DNA of 64,000 bases from Chlorophyllum brunneum (taxonomy: Eukaryota; Basidiomycota; Agaricomycetes; Agaricales; Agaricaceae). Under the pieces are notes generated by a model, which was given only the letters and a program-made list of their open reading frames with translations, had not been told where the DNA came from and made no database searches. The DNA is taken from NCBI GenBank assembly GCA_963576785.1, contig OY756150.1, positions 1,550,001 to 1,614,000 of the forward strand, read 5' to 3'. Every line of letters begins with the position of its first letter. The first letter of the stretch is position 1. Below, piece by piece: positions 11,973-23,249 of the stretch. A program made the translations under genes and the position numbers.

Positions 11973-14900
11973 TCAGAATAGATTGAATTTAATTTTGTCC
12001 AAATTCTTTGTGAGAATATCGGCAGGATTTTCCATGCCTTTCACAGAGAATATTTCAATCTTTCCATCTTCTACCAAATCACAAATGTAATGGTATTTGA
12101 CGTTGACATGTTTTGATTGTTTTTCTGTTACTGGATTTTTGGCCCAAAATATTGAACCCTCATTATCACCGAAGAGATAAGGGGCTAATGATTGGATACC
12201 AATTTCTTCCAATAAATTGACAGTCCAAACAAGTTGTCAACTGCAATCTGACAAAGCCATATACTTGGCTTTGGTAGAAGATAATGCAACAGTTTTCTGT
12301 TTTCTACTTAGCCAAGCAATAGCTCTGCTGGCTAATAGACAGAAATATCCAGTTACAGATTTACAACTAATTGGATCACCAGCCCAATCAGAGTCTGAAA
12401 ACGCATTAAGGCCTTCCATAGAACTTCCATTGTAGGTAATTCTATATTTGCAAGTAGCATTAAGATACTTTAGCAAATGTAAGCCTGCATTATAATGTGC
12501 TTTAGTAGGGTTGGTCATATGTTGTGATAATTTGACAGTGGCAAATGCTATGTTGGGTTGACTGCCTATCATCAGATACATAACTGATCCTACTAACTGT
12601 TGATACCTCTTTATGAAGTCAGGTGTCGCTTGTCCTGTATTGGATTTGAAGATAAATCCATTTGGTAGTGGAATTTCTTCTTTTCCAATTACTTTAAATC
12701 AATCAAGAACTTTTCCTAGATAATCTATTTGGTCTAGGGTAATTGATTGGTTTATTGGATTTTGCGAAATTTTCATGCCAAGAAACTCTTTGGTTGGACC
12801 AAGGTCTCGGCATTCCCATTTCTTCATAAAGAGTGCTTGCTTCTCATGTAGAAGTCTAGAACCTCTGATTTTGACAAACATTGAGTCATCTACATAGACT
12901 AGAGCTATAATAAGCTCTTTGGTTTCAGGGTCATAGTAATAATAGACTCCAGCATCTAACTTGGATTGGACAAATCCTAGATCAGTCATTGACTTAGTCA
13001 ATTCCTTCCACCATTGTCATCCAGACTGCTTTAGTCCATATATAGCTCAGTTTAATTTCCAAACCATATTACCATGACCTGTATTGAAACCTTCTGGAAG
13101 TTCTATATAGAGCTCTTCATCCAGTTTTCCATAGAGATAAGCAGTTTTAACATCTAAACTGAGCATCTCCCAATCATTGAGGGCAGCGACTGCAAATATG
13201 AGTCGTGCTGTCTCATAATGGACTACTGGTGAAAATAATTCATCGTAATCGATTCCCTCTATCTGAGAGAATCCTTTTGCTACTAGTCGAGCACGGTATC
13301 GACCATCTGATTTGGGTGTGAAGACCCATCTATTTTTGACAGCTCTTCTTCCAGGCGGAAGTTTAGCTAAGTCATAAATGTGTCTTTCTCTGAGTGAATT
13401 TAACTCTTCTAAGCATGCTTTCCACCATTTAGATTTCTCTTCTGATGGTAGTCGATCTAGATCCTTGAAAGAAATAGGAACTAATGGTGATTCGACTTTT
13501 TGAGCACACAGGTAATCAATCATCCCTACTCCTCCTTCTCTGCATAAGTCTTCTATTGTAGAAGCTTCATGCTGAGAACGTCTATCAATTATTCCAGGTT
13601 TGGAAAGCTCTGATTGAATTTGTCTAACAAGTCTACTTGTAGAACTTGTTATTTTTGACTTAGGAGGTTGGAACATTTCATAGTCCTGGAGAATTTTGGT
13701 CGGATGCTCTGTAGAACCATAGAAGTTTCCTGGACATTCAGGTACTTTTCTGGTTCTTTGCGGTCTCTGAGGTATTTCAGGAACTGGTATTTGATCCGAG
13801 TGACCTTGTGGTACAGAAGGACCAGCATTCCGATCATCTCCATCAGGGCTATAGGGTATGAAAGGTTGTACATCCGGATCATCTCTTGGAGAAGGCAGAT
13901 GGTTTGGACCTTCAGGGTGATTGGGTGGATCAGCATATGATAACCCAACACTGTCATTGTCTTCTGGTATTTGTGCTTTTCTTGGTGGAAAGAGAATGTT
14001 TTGCACAATACTATCCCACTCCTCCTGAACATCTGTATCAATATTCGGTGCTTTTCCCTTTCCTTTATTCTTTTTAGGTTCAGGGAAAGGAGTTGGAATT
14101 TGTCCATGAACAGATCTATAAGTCCTATCTTCTGGAGAACTTTCGGGAGAAGTTCGGAGTATAGGATTTGGTAGTCTATCAATAGGTAAACCAGTAGATG
14201 GATCTGGAGCATGGAAGACAATTACTTCCGAAGGTGTGTTTCGAGAAGTAGAATATGATGGTTGGTTCATCCGTTCTTCTTGTTTCTTCCCAATACATTT
14301 AGGGAAGTGTTCTTTGCTAAATACGGCTGTTGGAGATGTATAGATGACATTTCCGTTTAGGTGCCTCATGAAATGATAGTTTTTCCTGTCTGATGTCCAA
14401 CCAAGGAAAATCATGAGTTCTGACTTCGCTGTCAGTTTATTGTCTCTTATCTCTTTTGGGAGAAAGACATAAGCACTGCAGCCAAAGACTCTCTCTTTGG
14501 AAATGTCTGGAATCTTCTGATTCAACACTTCATAAGGTGTTTTTCACATGAGCCATGATACCAGTGTTTTATTATAGATATGTATCACATGATCTATAGA
14601 AAACTCCCACCAACCATCAGGAATACAAGCATGATGCCTCATGGCTTCTGCTTTATCCATCAAAGTTTGGTTCAAGCGTTCTGCTCGACCGTTTTGTTGG
14701 TGTATATGTGGTGCACTAGTCTCATGTATAATCCCTAATGAGTGCAAATGAGATTGTAACTTGTCAGTTGCATACTCTCCTCCTCTATCAGTGCAGAGAT
14801 ATTTTAATTTAGTCTCATATTGAGTCTGAATTAAGACAATGAAATTTTTCATTTCTTCTGCTGCTTCTGATTTCTTATGGAGGAAGCAAATCCATCCATG

Positions 14901-15764
14901 AGAGAAAAAGTCATCCATTATGGTCATGACCCATTTAAATTTATGGTAAGAAAGAATCAGAAGTTCAACAAGATCCGAGTGAATTCTTTTGAATGGACGC
15001 TTTGTGCATGTAGGGTTCTCTCTAAAGGGTTTCTGGTGCATTTTTCCCTTTGCACAACCATCACAGACTGGTTTTTGCTCGGGAATCCGCACCGGAGTAA
15101 ACCCAATCATATTTTTCTCAAAATGATTGAGGATACAATTAGAGGGATGTCCTAATCCTGCATGTACAACTTTGTAGCCAACGATCGGATCCGCAGCCAT
15201 AGCTGCATGTTCTGAATGTACAATTTTTGTGTTAACAAAATGTAAAGTAGTGTTACAACTTGCTGAAGGATATGCTTGAAGAATTGCATTTCCTTTGCTA
15301 TCAACAACTACTGATTTGTTGGCATCTGTTCTAACAGTTTTGCTATCTTGGCATAACTGTCCCACTGACATTAGTTGTTCAGAGGTTCCTTTTAGAAGGA
15401 AGACTGGATATATTAATATCTGTGTTGGTTGAACACTGTCAGTCTTCCTGTTATAGACTCTATACTTAAGCATGACTGCGCTAAGACCAACCGCATTAAG
15501 GTAAGGGCCTTGTGCTCCTACAGTCTTAATTGGGATCGAAACTTCGAGTTTTTCAAAGTTGATGAAGTCTTCCGCATAAGAGATATAATGACATGATGCC
15601 CCTGAGTCTAATAACCATATGTCACTATATTCTTCTAGTGGCATTATAATTTGATCATTGCTTAGTGATCGGGATCTCATTTGATCCGGTACTCTTAAAT
15701 ACTGATCGGGCATTTGCGTTGAGAAGCAAGAAAATTGAGAAGTGTTAAAACACTTCTCACTCAT
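11973..15764 (-). pseudogene. pol: Copia pol of the right copy, with the same in-frame TGA stops
   Basis: Same domain order and same breaks as the left copy: protease LLDSGAS, integrase zinc region and acidic triad, RT with YVDDSM, RNase H with STKAKY in place of STEAEY. Two amino-acid differences from the left copy were seen: HYIS instead of HYIP just after the protease motif (near 15583), and E instead of K near 14148 in the linker between integrase and RT. The shared stops mean that both copies descend from an already dead sequence or have been made alike by gene conversion. Confidence 0.9.
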
Positions 15765-15770
15765 TGTCCA

Positions 15771-16505
15771 TTACGAAAATACATGATTATGGGATCCTAA
15801 TGATCCCAATAGTGTATCTACATGCCCGGCCCCCGATGTCCCTTCCTCTTGCCCTTGCCCTTCTTCTTGCGAAGTTGGCCAGTCAGCATATTGGTGACAG
15901 GACTGTGTATCAGGGTTAGTAAGAGTATCTGAGATCAAATTGATCACGTACCCAGCTCCTCCCTTCTTCTTGAAGTTGCTTTTGTAGTCTGTCGATGAAA
16001 GTCCGAGAGACACCTCAGATTGAGGTGCCGAAGCAAAAGGTTCGGACTTGGGGGACTTCAGAAGAGGCCCAGAAGAGGGTCCTGCAATGTTTGCAGGGTT
16101 CCTGGGGTCACGGATGTTGTAGGCAACATCCTGAGCCAGTGCCATAAGGTCATCGACCTCCTTCTCGCTCTCAAGCCATTTGAAGGCCTCATCTACCAAC
16201 ACTATAAGTGTGGCAGGTCACCTATCAGCGGTCTTGTTCTTCTGAGTAAGAGAATATCTCTTACTCTGGAATCACTCCGTCGGAGGGGAGGCCCAAGGGA
16301 GAGGAGGGAACTCCTCTTTGTAGGTCCTGATGGCTGGTGCTACTATTTCCTCCAGAGGAGGAAGGTAGAATGGCCAAACCTCTCCGGGTTCGAGAGAATC
16401 GCCCCGGGCGATCGAGTCCATGCTAGGAATTCTCATGTGACCCTCACAGGTACAACCTGGGGGGTGTCCAGAAGGAACTGAAGGTGCACTGGGAGGTGTC
16501 ACCAA
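15771..16505 (-). pseudogene. Copia gag-protease linker region, right copy
   Basis: Two open stretches, 16272-16505 (77 codons) and 15771-16202 (143 codons), lie between the gag stop and the protease. They are in different frames, so the Gag-Pol junction is broken or was expressed by a mechanism that cannot be seen now. The first is proline-rich (PPSAPSVPSGHPPG). Confidence 0.6.
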
Positions 16506-16547
16506 TCATCCTTGTGGGACGCGGGGATGAGAGACCTCATGCATCCA

Positions 16548-17816
16548 TCAATCATAACGATTGAGGGCACGTTTCTTTGCCATTTGCATGGGCGAAGGAC
16601 CAGTGATGCAGTCGCGCCAGGTGATCACCTGTTGAATCCGCAGTGAGTTCTCGAGAAGGGCGGTGAAGCATAAGTTTCGTGCCTCAGCATGTACCTTCTT
16701 TTCGAGCTCAGCACGAGCTTTCTCTCGTGCCTGCTGGACCTTCTTGGGATTAACCCAAGTAAGAGGCTTAGGTCTCTCACTCACTAGTACACAAGTGGTT
16801 GGAGGAGCGGGAGCGGGAATGGGTTGAAGCGCGTCCATGCACCTCATCCAGTCAAAGGGGGGAATCCCCGGACCAGAGAGGTAACAGACCACTGGTTCCA
16901 TGGCAGCGGCAAAGCCCGCCATGGCTTCTGCCATGTGGGCTTGAGGTTTACCCTGGCGCTTCTTGGGCTTCTTCTTCTTCTTCTGGACATTATTCCAGGT
17001 AGGAGTAGGAGGAGAAGGCTGAGGGGGCTGCCCACTCAGATTGGCAGGGTGGCGAGGTCCTTGCAAAGGCTGGGCCCTGGTATTGCCTCCAGGGTGGAAG
17101 TGGTTCCAAGGTGGCCCAGGGCAAGTCCTGGGGAAGTTGTCCTGAGAGTGAGCTTGGTAGTTGGCGGTTGCGGCAAAAGATGCTTGCTGGTTAGACATGT
17201 TAGGTCTTGACCCTTCATGTCTTGACCACTCAGCATTTATAGCCTGCTGAACTACCTCCCAGGTCATATCAACAACATCATGATTATTTGCCAATGTTGT
17301 TTGTGCCACCGCATTCCAATCAGGTGGTAATGCGTTCAAAGTGATCATCGCACCAAGAACTTCTGGCAAATTTACTTTAGCTGTTTCTAATTGAGAAGCC
17401 ATTGTTCTCAATTCAGCTAAATCCATTGCTGGATCTTGATTCCCTGAGATGCACTTTCGCAGCATTCTTTGGAGGATTGAATATACCGCAATGGGAGAAG
17501 GTGTCCCAAAGCAAGTTTTCAGATCACTCCAGAGGAATCCAGGAGTGTCATGTCTATGGAATAATAAGGAATCAGGTAAGGTGCCATTCATAACAGCCAA
17601 TGCCTGACCTCTCAATTGATCTCTCCTTCTATCCTCATCTGTTAAAGTGGCAGGATTTTTAGTAGAGAGATCCTTTTCTATTACAGTCCATCCAGACTGG
17701 TCGGAGCCAGTAACAGTAATGAGGGTAAGGGCATCCTGGAGCCTTCTAGACCAGAATACATAGTTCTTAGGCCCATTAAGCTTAGGCAAACCAGCAACGA
17801 TATTATTGGTAGACAT
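16548..17816 (-). CDS. gag: Copia Gag (UBN2-like)
   Basis: A 422-codon open frame, the only long intact frame of the element. It starts 160 bp inside the 5' LTR, at the first ATG of the leader frame. Residues ~10-210 resemble Copia Gag capsid regions: an N-terminal LNGPKNYVFWSRRL stretch, then LRGQALAVMNGTL, then ILQRMLRKC. No CCHC knuckle is present. A lysine-rich tract (KKKKKPKKRQGK, residue ~285) may bind RNA in its place. Gag would form the cytoplasmic virus-like particle. With a dead pol, this frame could only work in trans. Confidence 0.8.
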   Translation of the reverse strand: MSTNNIVAGLPKLNGPKNYVFWSRRLQDALTLITVTGSDQSGWTVIEKDLSTKNPATLTDEDRRRDQLRGQALAVMNGTLPDSLLFHRHDTPGFLWSDLKTCFGTPSPIAVYSILQRMLRKCISGNQDPAMDLAELRTMASQLETAKVNLPEVLGAMITLNALPPDWNAVAQTTLANNHDVVDMTWEVVQQAINAEWSRHEGSRPNMSNQQASFAATANYQAHSQDNFPRTCPGPPWNHFHPGGNTRAQPLQGPRHPANLSGQPPQPSPPTPTWNNVQKKKKKPKKRQGKPQAHMAEAMAGFAAAMEPVVCYLSGPGIPPFDWMRCMDALQPIPAPAPPTTCVLVSERPKPLTWVNPKKVQQAREKARAELEKKVHAEARNLCFTALLENSLRIQQVITWRDCITGPSPMQMAKKRALNRYD

Positions 17817-17963
17817 AATATCTTCATCAAGTGAATTTCTTTCTAGAAGAAAATTCTCATATCAGCAATGATCAAAATGCAAGGATAACTCTGTCAGGTA
17901 AAGCCCTATTATCCTATCTTGATTAGAGGGGATAATAATGGTTTAACCATTGGAAAGGCTACC

Positions 17964-17976
17964 GGGGCCCATAACC
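17964..17976 (-). promoter_or_regulatory. Copia primer-binding site, half initiator-tRNA type
   Basis: Read along the element, the bases after the 5' LTR are GGTTATGGGCCCC. They pair with GGGGCCCATAACC, which fits the anticodon arm (CAU loop) of an initiator tRNA-Met rather than an acceptor 3' end. Drosophila copia is primed by such a 5' half-tRNA. The same 13-mer follows the LTR of element F at 61081. Confidence 0.75.
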
Positions 17977-18561
17977 TGTTGAGGAAATGACTGTAACGAG
18001 TTGTTTGCTGGGAGCAGCAGTAAACGCAGTGGGAGAGAACGTAGGGTCTACTCACCGATATAATATGCTTCTATATGATACCTATAGAAAGGTAGTTCAG
18101 ATAGACAGATATGAGTAATAAAGAGGTCGGTGTCAGAGGTAGAACCAGAGGTAGACAAGTCAAAGTCAAGAAGATCGAGACAGGTGTTGTACTGAAGAAG
18201 ATAAGCGATGATGAAAAAGTTGTTCAATTGAACAAGATGCAGAACTAGGTCTGCTACATGGGGTTTATATACATATTGTAACATAGGTGAGTCATACTAC
18301 ATAAAACACTAGTAATGCATAGATTGTTCCTTATGACTCTCTTAAACTGTGGCATAGTGCCTGCGGAGTACTGCGGAATGTAGTATACTAGTCATTGGTA
18401 CTATGTAGAATAATCTATCAAGTACTTATGACTCTTATTGTATGCAGAGCAACTCATAGGAAGTTACTACAGAAGTGAAGTTACTGGAAAGTAACAGATC
18501 AGTCTATTATTATCATAATGACCTCATAGTCTATTTCTAGATTATGCCCGTAACTTCAACA
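17977..18561 (-). repeat. 5' LTR of the right Copia copy
   Basis: 585 bp, TGTTGA...TCAACA. About 20 substitutions, mostly transitions, separate it from the 3' LTR of the same element. The 95 bp up to the next LTR (18562-18652) hold no gene. Confidence 0.92.
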
Positions 18562-18652
18562 AAATCCTGTGCTCCCAAACTGGTGGAGTTCTTTAGTAGC
18601 CTGTTATTGAATGGGAAACTAAAGTGGAATAAGACTTGAGAGGACTAGAACC

Positions 18653-19482
18653 TGTTGAGGAAATAACTGTAACAAGTTGTTGTGGCTACCAGCAGCAGTG
18701 AACACAGTAGGAGAGAACATAGGGTCTACTCACTGAGGAGATACACTTCTAAGAAATATCTAAAGAAGGGTAGCTCAGATAGACAGAAGTTGTTTATGAA
18801 ATAATCTTCTTTGTATTATAAAGGTTGAAGTTGAGTAGATCAAGGTTTGGATTGTGTTGTAGAATGTAGGCAATGGTGAAGAACTTGTTTGATTGAACAG
18901 GATACAGAACATGTCTATTACATAGAGTTTATATACATGTAGAGAAGCATAGGTGAGTTATACTACATATGAAGTCATTTAGACACATGTTGTGTCAGAA
19001 ATACATAGAACATTCTATCTGACTCTTAATGAGTACTATGGAACATGTATCCTAGTCATTGGAACTATATAGAATGATTTACTAAGTACCAATCATCATT
19101 ACTAGTCATTGGAATGATCTACTAAGTATCAATTGTTCAGTTCAGTCTATTATTGTCATAATAACTTATAATCTATTCATAGAATATGATTGGAAACTTC
19201 AATACTCCTCTTTGCTCTAAATTGATGTATAGTTTCATTCACTTGAATGTTAAGCTAAGTTATGGTCAGAATTGATTAAATTTTACTTTATCCAAGTTTT
19301 AGTAAGAATATCAGCAGAGTTGTCCATACCTTTCACATAGAACATTTCAATCTTTCCATTCTCAACCAAGTTATGAATGTAATGGTATTTGATGTTGACA
19401 TATTTAGATTACTTTTCTATTACTAGATTTTTGGCCTAGAATATTAATCCCTCATTTTACCAAAGAAATAAGAGGCCAATGT
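18653..19482 (-). mobile_element. decayed Copia relic: 3' LTR plus the end of RNase H
   Basis: The LTR spans 18653-19204 (TGTTGA to a mutated TCAATA end) and resembles the solo LTR at 5127-5701. It is followed by sequence matching the last ~280 bp of Copia pol (compare 11910-12190): the polypurine side, the end of RNase H, and the FSVKGM-like segment. Many substitutions and stops are present. The relic is cut at 19482 by the fold-back element and does not resume on its far side. Confidence 0.85.
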
Positions 19483-20590
19483 TATGGATTTGGCTACTAA
19501 GGGAAATTGAAGGGGGTGCAACCTCTAGGGTATGGTCTTAATACCTATCTCAGCCAAGTAACTAGATAAGCAAATATTATCAAACTGGCATTACTCAACC
19601 AAAAATTGGGAATCCCATTTATCTTGTTACTCTGAGTAGTAAGAGTAAGTAGAAAATAAGTAGTTAAGCAATCTTCTATTGATTGACAGTAACTATCAAT
19701 GGAAACTCTTCTTAGATGATCAAGAAGGCTATTCCTGTAGAAGACCAAAGCTTAAGCTTTGACTTCCTAATATAGTTAGCTATTTATACTAACTGTTATA
19801 TATTTTGCATTATTCTGAATTATGATTTTCTCTTATCTTTTCCTTTCTTTTAGTTTCATTTATTTTTTTTACATTATATTTTAAATAATAGTTGATCCAT
19901 TATTAGGACTTTAGTTTTGTGTCATTTCCAAAACTTCTATTTTTTAAATAGCAAAAGAAGTCTTTTGGATACAGTTCTTTTATTTCCACCATCATCACTA
20001 TTGTTACTGTCTACTACCTCATTCTACACATCTTATGACTGTAGCTACTCTGACAAATCTGTATTTTTGTCATCTGAGATCTCTGAGGATGAGTAAGTAC
20101 CTATCTGTTTCATCTCTATCTGTTTCACTTTGTTCTATTGTTAGCTGTTTCATATTTATTAGTTTTATGTTTATCTTTAGTAATATTTCATCTTACATTT
20201 CATGTTTATCAGTTTCACATTGTGAAACTTGTTTCAGTCTTGTTATCTATATTCTGTATTATTTATAGAAAAGAAGTAGTTAGTATAGATAGCTGACTAT
20301 ATTAGGAAGTCAAAGCTTAAGCTTTGATCTTCTATAGGAATAGCCTTTTTGATTGCCCAAGAAGAGTTTCTGTTGACAGTTGCTGTCAATCAATAGAAGA
20401 TTGCTTAACTGCTTATTCTCTACTTATCCTCATTACTCAAGAGATATGAGATAAACAGGATTCCTATTTCTTGATTAAGTAATAACAGTTTGATAACATT
20501 TGCTTATCTGGTTACTTGGCTGAGATAGGTATTAAGGCCATACCCTAGAGGTCACATCCTCTTCAATTGCCCTTAGTAGCCAAATTCATA
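19483..20590. mobile_element. fold-back DNA element with ~315-bp terminal inverted repeats
   Basis: The left end TATGGATTTGGCTACTAAGG (19483) is the inverted counterpart of the right end (20571-20590). The two arms stay alignable for about 310-320 bp, to an agcttaagct palindrome and a 'stop of growth' near 19795 and 20277. The ~480-bp core is AT-rich and contains the 3' end of a serine/acidic reading frame ending SEISEDE (stop at 20088), also seen at 57060-57103. No convincing target-site duplication was found. No transposase was recognised, so it is presumably non-autonomous. Confidence 0.8.
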
Positions 20591-21606
20591 ATAATAGATC
20601 AAAGCTTCTGCTGAGTAATTTTGGCATAAGGAACAAGAACCTTAGTATTAGCTTTGTCATGGCCATAGTTGCTAAACAAGGATAATATCTTCCTGTATCA
20701 TTACTGCTATCACTGTTACAGGAAGCCAAGAAGAGTTGTATATAGTGCCTATCTGCCACATAGGAGTATAACTTGCTATCAGTCACATAGGACCCACACT
20801 ACACCTACCAATATCTGGAGTACCTTTCAAGTTAGTAGAGCTAAGCACAAAAACCTACTTATAGAATGTACACTATTGACCGACTTTGTGGTTTCCTCCT
20901 TGAAAAGAAGAGAATCTTGCCTGCCACACATCCCACCTCTGTATTCCCATCAAGAAGTACTCTGGTTGAAAGAAGACCCAGAAGGAACAGAAGATTACAA
21001 CTGCTAGACTATGAAGAAGCCATCTATAGAGAAGCCAAACTGAGTGGCTACTGTCTAGTCAGCCAGATGATACTAGTAACTGTAAAGATGCATTATACCT
21101 TGTTGCTATTATGCCAGTAATGGATTCCCTTGAAAAGTGAGAGTACTCAGTAGAGAATGCTCTCAAAACCTGTTGTGTATTCCCAGGAAGTACAGAAAGA
21201 AGTCATGAATAATTGTCAGTGAGATAAAGGTACAACTTTGTCAAGATTGACTGAGTCTAACATTGCATGAAGCAAAAGGAGACTACTTTACATACACCCC
21301 AGAATCAGTTCAATATTCTCCAATCTATCTAATAGTTCACCTCAACCACTTCCCAACCTTTTGAATGACCCTCAACTAGCACTACAGCTAGTAGGATTAG
21401 AACCAGTGAACCATCCCAAGACAGAGTTCAGCATCTTATCAGACACTTGCTTACACACAATCTGACTGGACACAACAAGCAACCTCAAGCAGTCACAGAA
21501 ATCCCAGCAATCCCAGCAATTTCAGCAGTCTGACCAACAGTACAGAAAACCTATCTCTACTGAGCCTGAACACTCAAACAACCTTGAGCACTCTAAATAT
21601 GGAAGC
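20591..21606. other. unrecognised AT-rich sequence between repeats
   Basis: About 1 kb without any transposon domain or convincing gene. An open stretch of 112 codons at 20669-21007 (+) shows no motif and sits in simple, biased sequence. Near 21470-21560 there is a repetitive Gln/Ser-rich stretch (cagcaatcccagcaat). It is probably old, decayed repeat sequence. Confidence 0.4.
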
Positions 21607-21917
21607 TGTTATGAACTATAGATAGATTGTTCATTCCTATTATGCACCCATTACCTCATAAACTCTCATTCTATCTTATCTGTTTCACCTCCTGTTTGAC
21701 TCCTAGAAGGCTATGCTCTTTCTGACTCATTTACTTGTCTTCTATGACTCTGTTACTCTGTTCTCTTATTCTTAGATACTACCACTAGTATATAAAGTAT
21801 AGTAATACTTGATGTATTCCTTACACTTTACCAATTGTATCATCCCTTACTTTTCTCTCTACTTTCTTGTCTTTATCCAAAGACTTGCAACCTGAGTCCT
21901 AGACTAAGGTTGTAACA
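21607..21917 (+). repeat. 5' LTR of Gypsy element A
   Basis: 311 bp, starts TGTTATGAAC and ends GTTGTAACA. TATA-like tatataaag near 21788. It contains CACTTTACCAA at 21824-21834, the presumed 5' end of the transcript. Confidence 0.88.
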
Positions 21918-21918
21918 T

Positions 21919-21929
21919 TTGGTAAAGTG
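21919..21929 (+). promoter_or_regulatory. self-complementary primer-binding site, element A
   Basis: TTGGTAAAGTG lies one base after the LTR (21917 plus one T) and is the perfect reverse complement of 21824-21834 inside the LTR. This is the layout of Tf1-type self-priming. Confidence 0.75.
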
Positions 21930-21993
21930 TCATTTGACTCACCTTGCAAGATAGGTACAACTATTCATAGTTAGGCTTGGAATAATAGCCTTC

Positions 21994-23171
21994 AACCAGG
22001 ACAATAGTATATAAGCAACAGTAGCTCATCAAGAACACCAAGAACACCAAGAACTCTGAGACCAACTGACATCCAGGGATCACCTGTAGTAACAGGATCT
22101 AAATGACCAACAGAACCAGAAATCCCTGAAAGCCATAAATAGCAGAAATCCAAATATAACATAGACAAAGATACAGCTCTATTTGAAATCTTATTCAATA
22201 TAGAAGTTGCTGAGACCACATCTGACATAGAAGTTGCCAAGATTCTATCCAATATAGATATTGCCAAGACTTATGACCATAAACATACCAAATCAGAACC
22301 AGAAACAGAAATAGCCAATAAAACTAACTTTCTGAGAAACCTGACCCCAGAACCAGGATACTTTAGCAAAGAAAAAACCAAATTTGATGATTGGTAGAGA
22401 GTTATATCCTTATGGACACTATTCAACAAAATTGATGACAATAAGCAGAAGATAATTGGAGTATTAGTACAAATGAGAGGAAGATTAGCAGGTCCTTATG
22501 CCAATACCAAGCTGTCAGCTATTTAGGACAAGAAAACACTGACATTTGATGATTTTGCAAAAGAAATAATAGTGACATTCTTCTTGGGGAATAGGAAAGC
22601 TATTGTACAAGAGGAAATTGAACTATTCAAACAAGGAAAGAGAAACACTACCAACTTCTTAATTGAGTTTAAAGCATTAAAAGTTCAAGCTGGAACAGAT
22701 GATGTACATGCCATCCTCCTTCTCAAACACTATACCAGAGCCAACATTATCAGAATCATTGTAGGCTATCTGATGACCTCTCTTCCAACCATGTATGACA
22801 AATGGAGAACTACAATCCTTGTAATAGAACAAGGATACAAGACAATGGACATCACCTACAGAGATGTCAGAACCATGTCAGGGATTATGTATGGAGGTAG
22901 AGGACAACCAATGGAGATAGGAAGACAAAGGACAGATACTGACTAGAATAGAAAGCTAAGGTGTTATGACTGTAACCCCTATGGGCATATTGCCAAACAT
23001 TGCTGAAAGAAAACCAAGGTCACATACACCAAGGTTACATGCTATGATTGTGGCGAATGAGACCACATTTCAAAGAACTATAGAGTACCCAAGAAAGCAC
23101 ACATCAGAGAAATCATCAAAAATAAAGAGAGAGAAGAAGAGAAACCAACAAAGGTCACAGGCTCTGAGTAG
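21994..23171 (+). pseudogene. gag: gag of Gypsy element A
   Basis: Aligns along its length with the gag of elements B and C, including the TFFLGNRKAIV and EIELFKQGKRN segments (22570-22640) and two degraded zinc-knuckle stretches (CNPYGHIAKHC near 22972, CYDCGE near 23041). The expected ATG is ATA. Several TAG/TGA codons interrupt the frame, for example near 22526 and 22945. Confidence 0.8.
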
Positions 23172-23249
23172 GTGTAAACCTACAAGCCAATAAACCTAGA
23201 GTTTTTGTTTTATTTCACAATAGATGATATGTGATCCTGTAAAAATAAA

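Larger units (their letters stand above)
11325..18561 (-). mobile_element. Ty1/Copia LTR retrotransposon, right copy, full length
   Basis: 7237 bp with two 585-bp LTRs (11325-11909 and 17977-18561), PBS at 17964-17976, gag, linker, protease, integrase, RT and RNase H. Its own two LTRs differ at about 20 of 585 positions by eye, yet its 3' LTR and pol are almost identical to those of the left copy. The flanks do not match each other: ggtag at 11320-11324 and aaatc at 18562-18566 (gattt when read along the element). The five TGA stops of the left copy are all present. It cannot be autonomous. Confidence 0.95.

Noticed and set aside
11325..18566. right Copia copy as a normal insertion with a 5-bp duplication
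   Set aside because: Its own flanks, ctacc and gattt along the element, do not match. The matching gattt is found at the other copy.
19483..20590. fold-back element as an LTR element
   Set aside because: The terminal repeats are inverted, not direct, and no gag/pol, PBS or polypurine tract lies between them.
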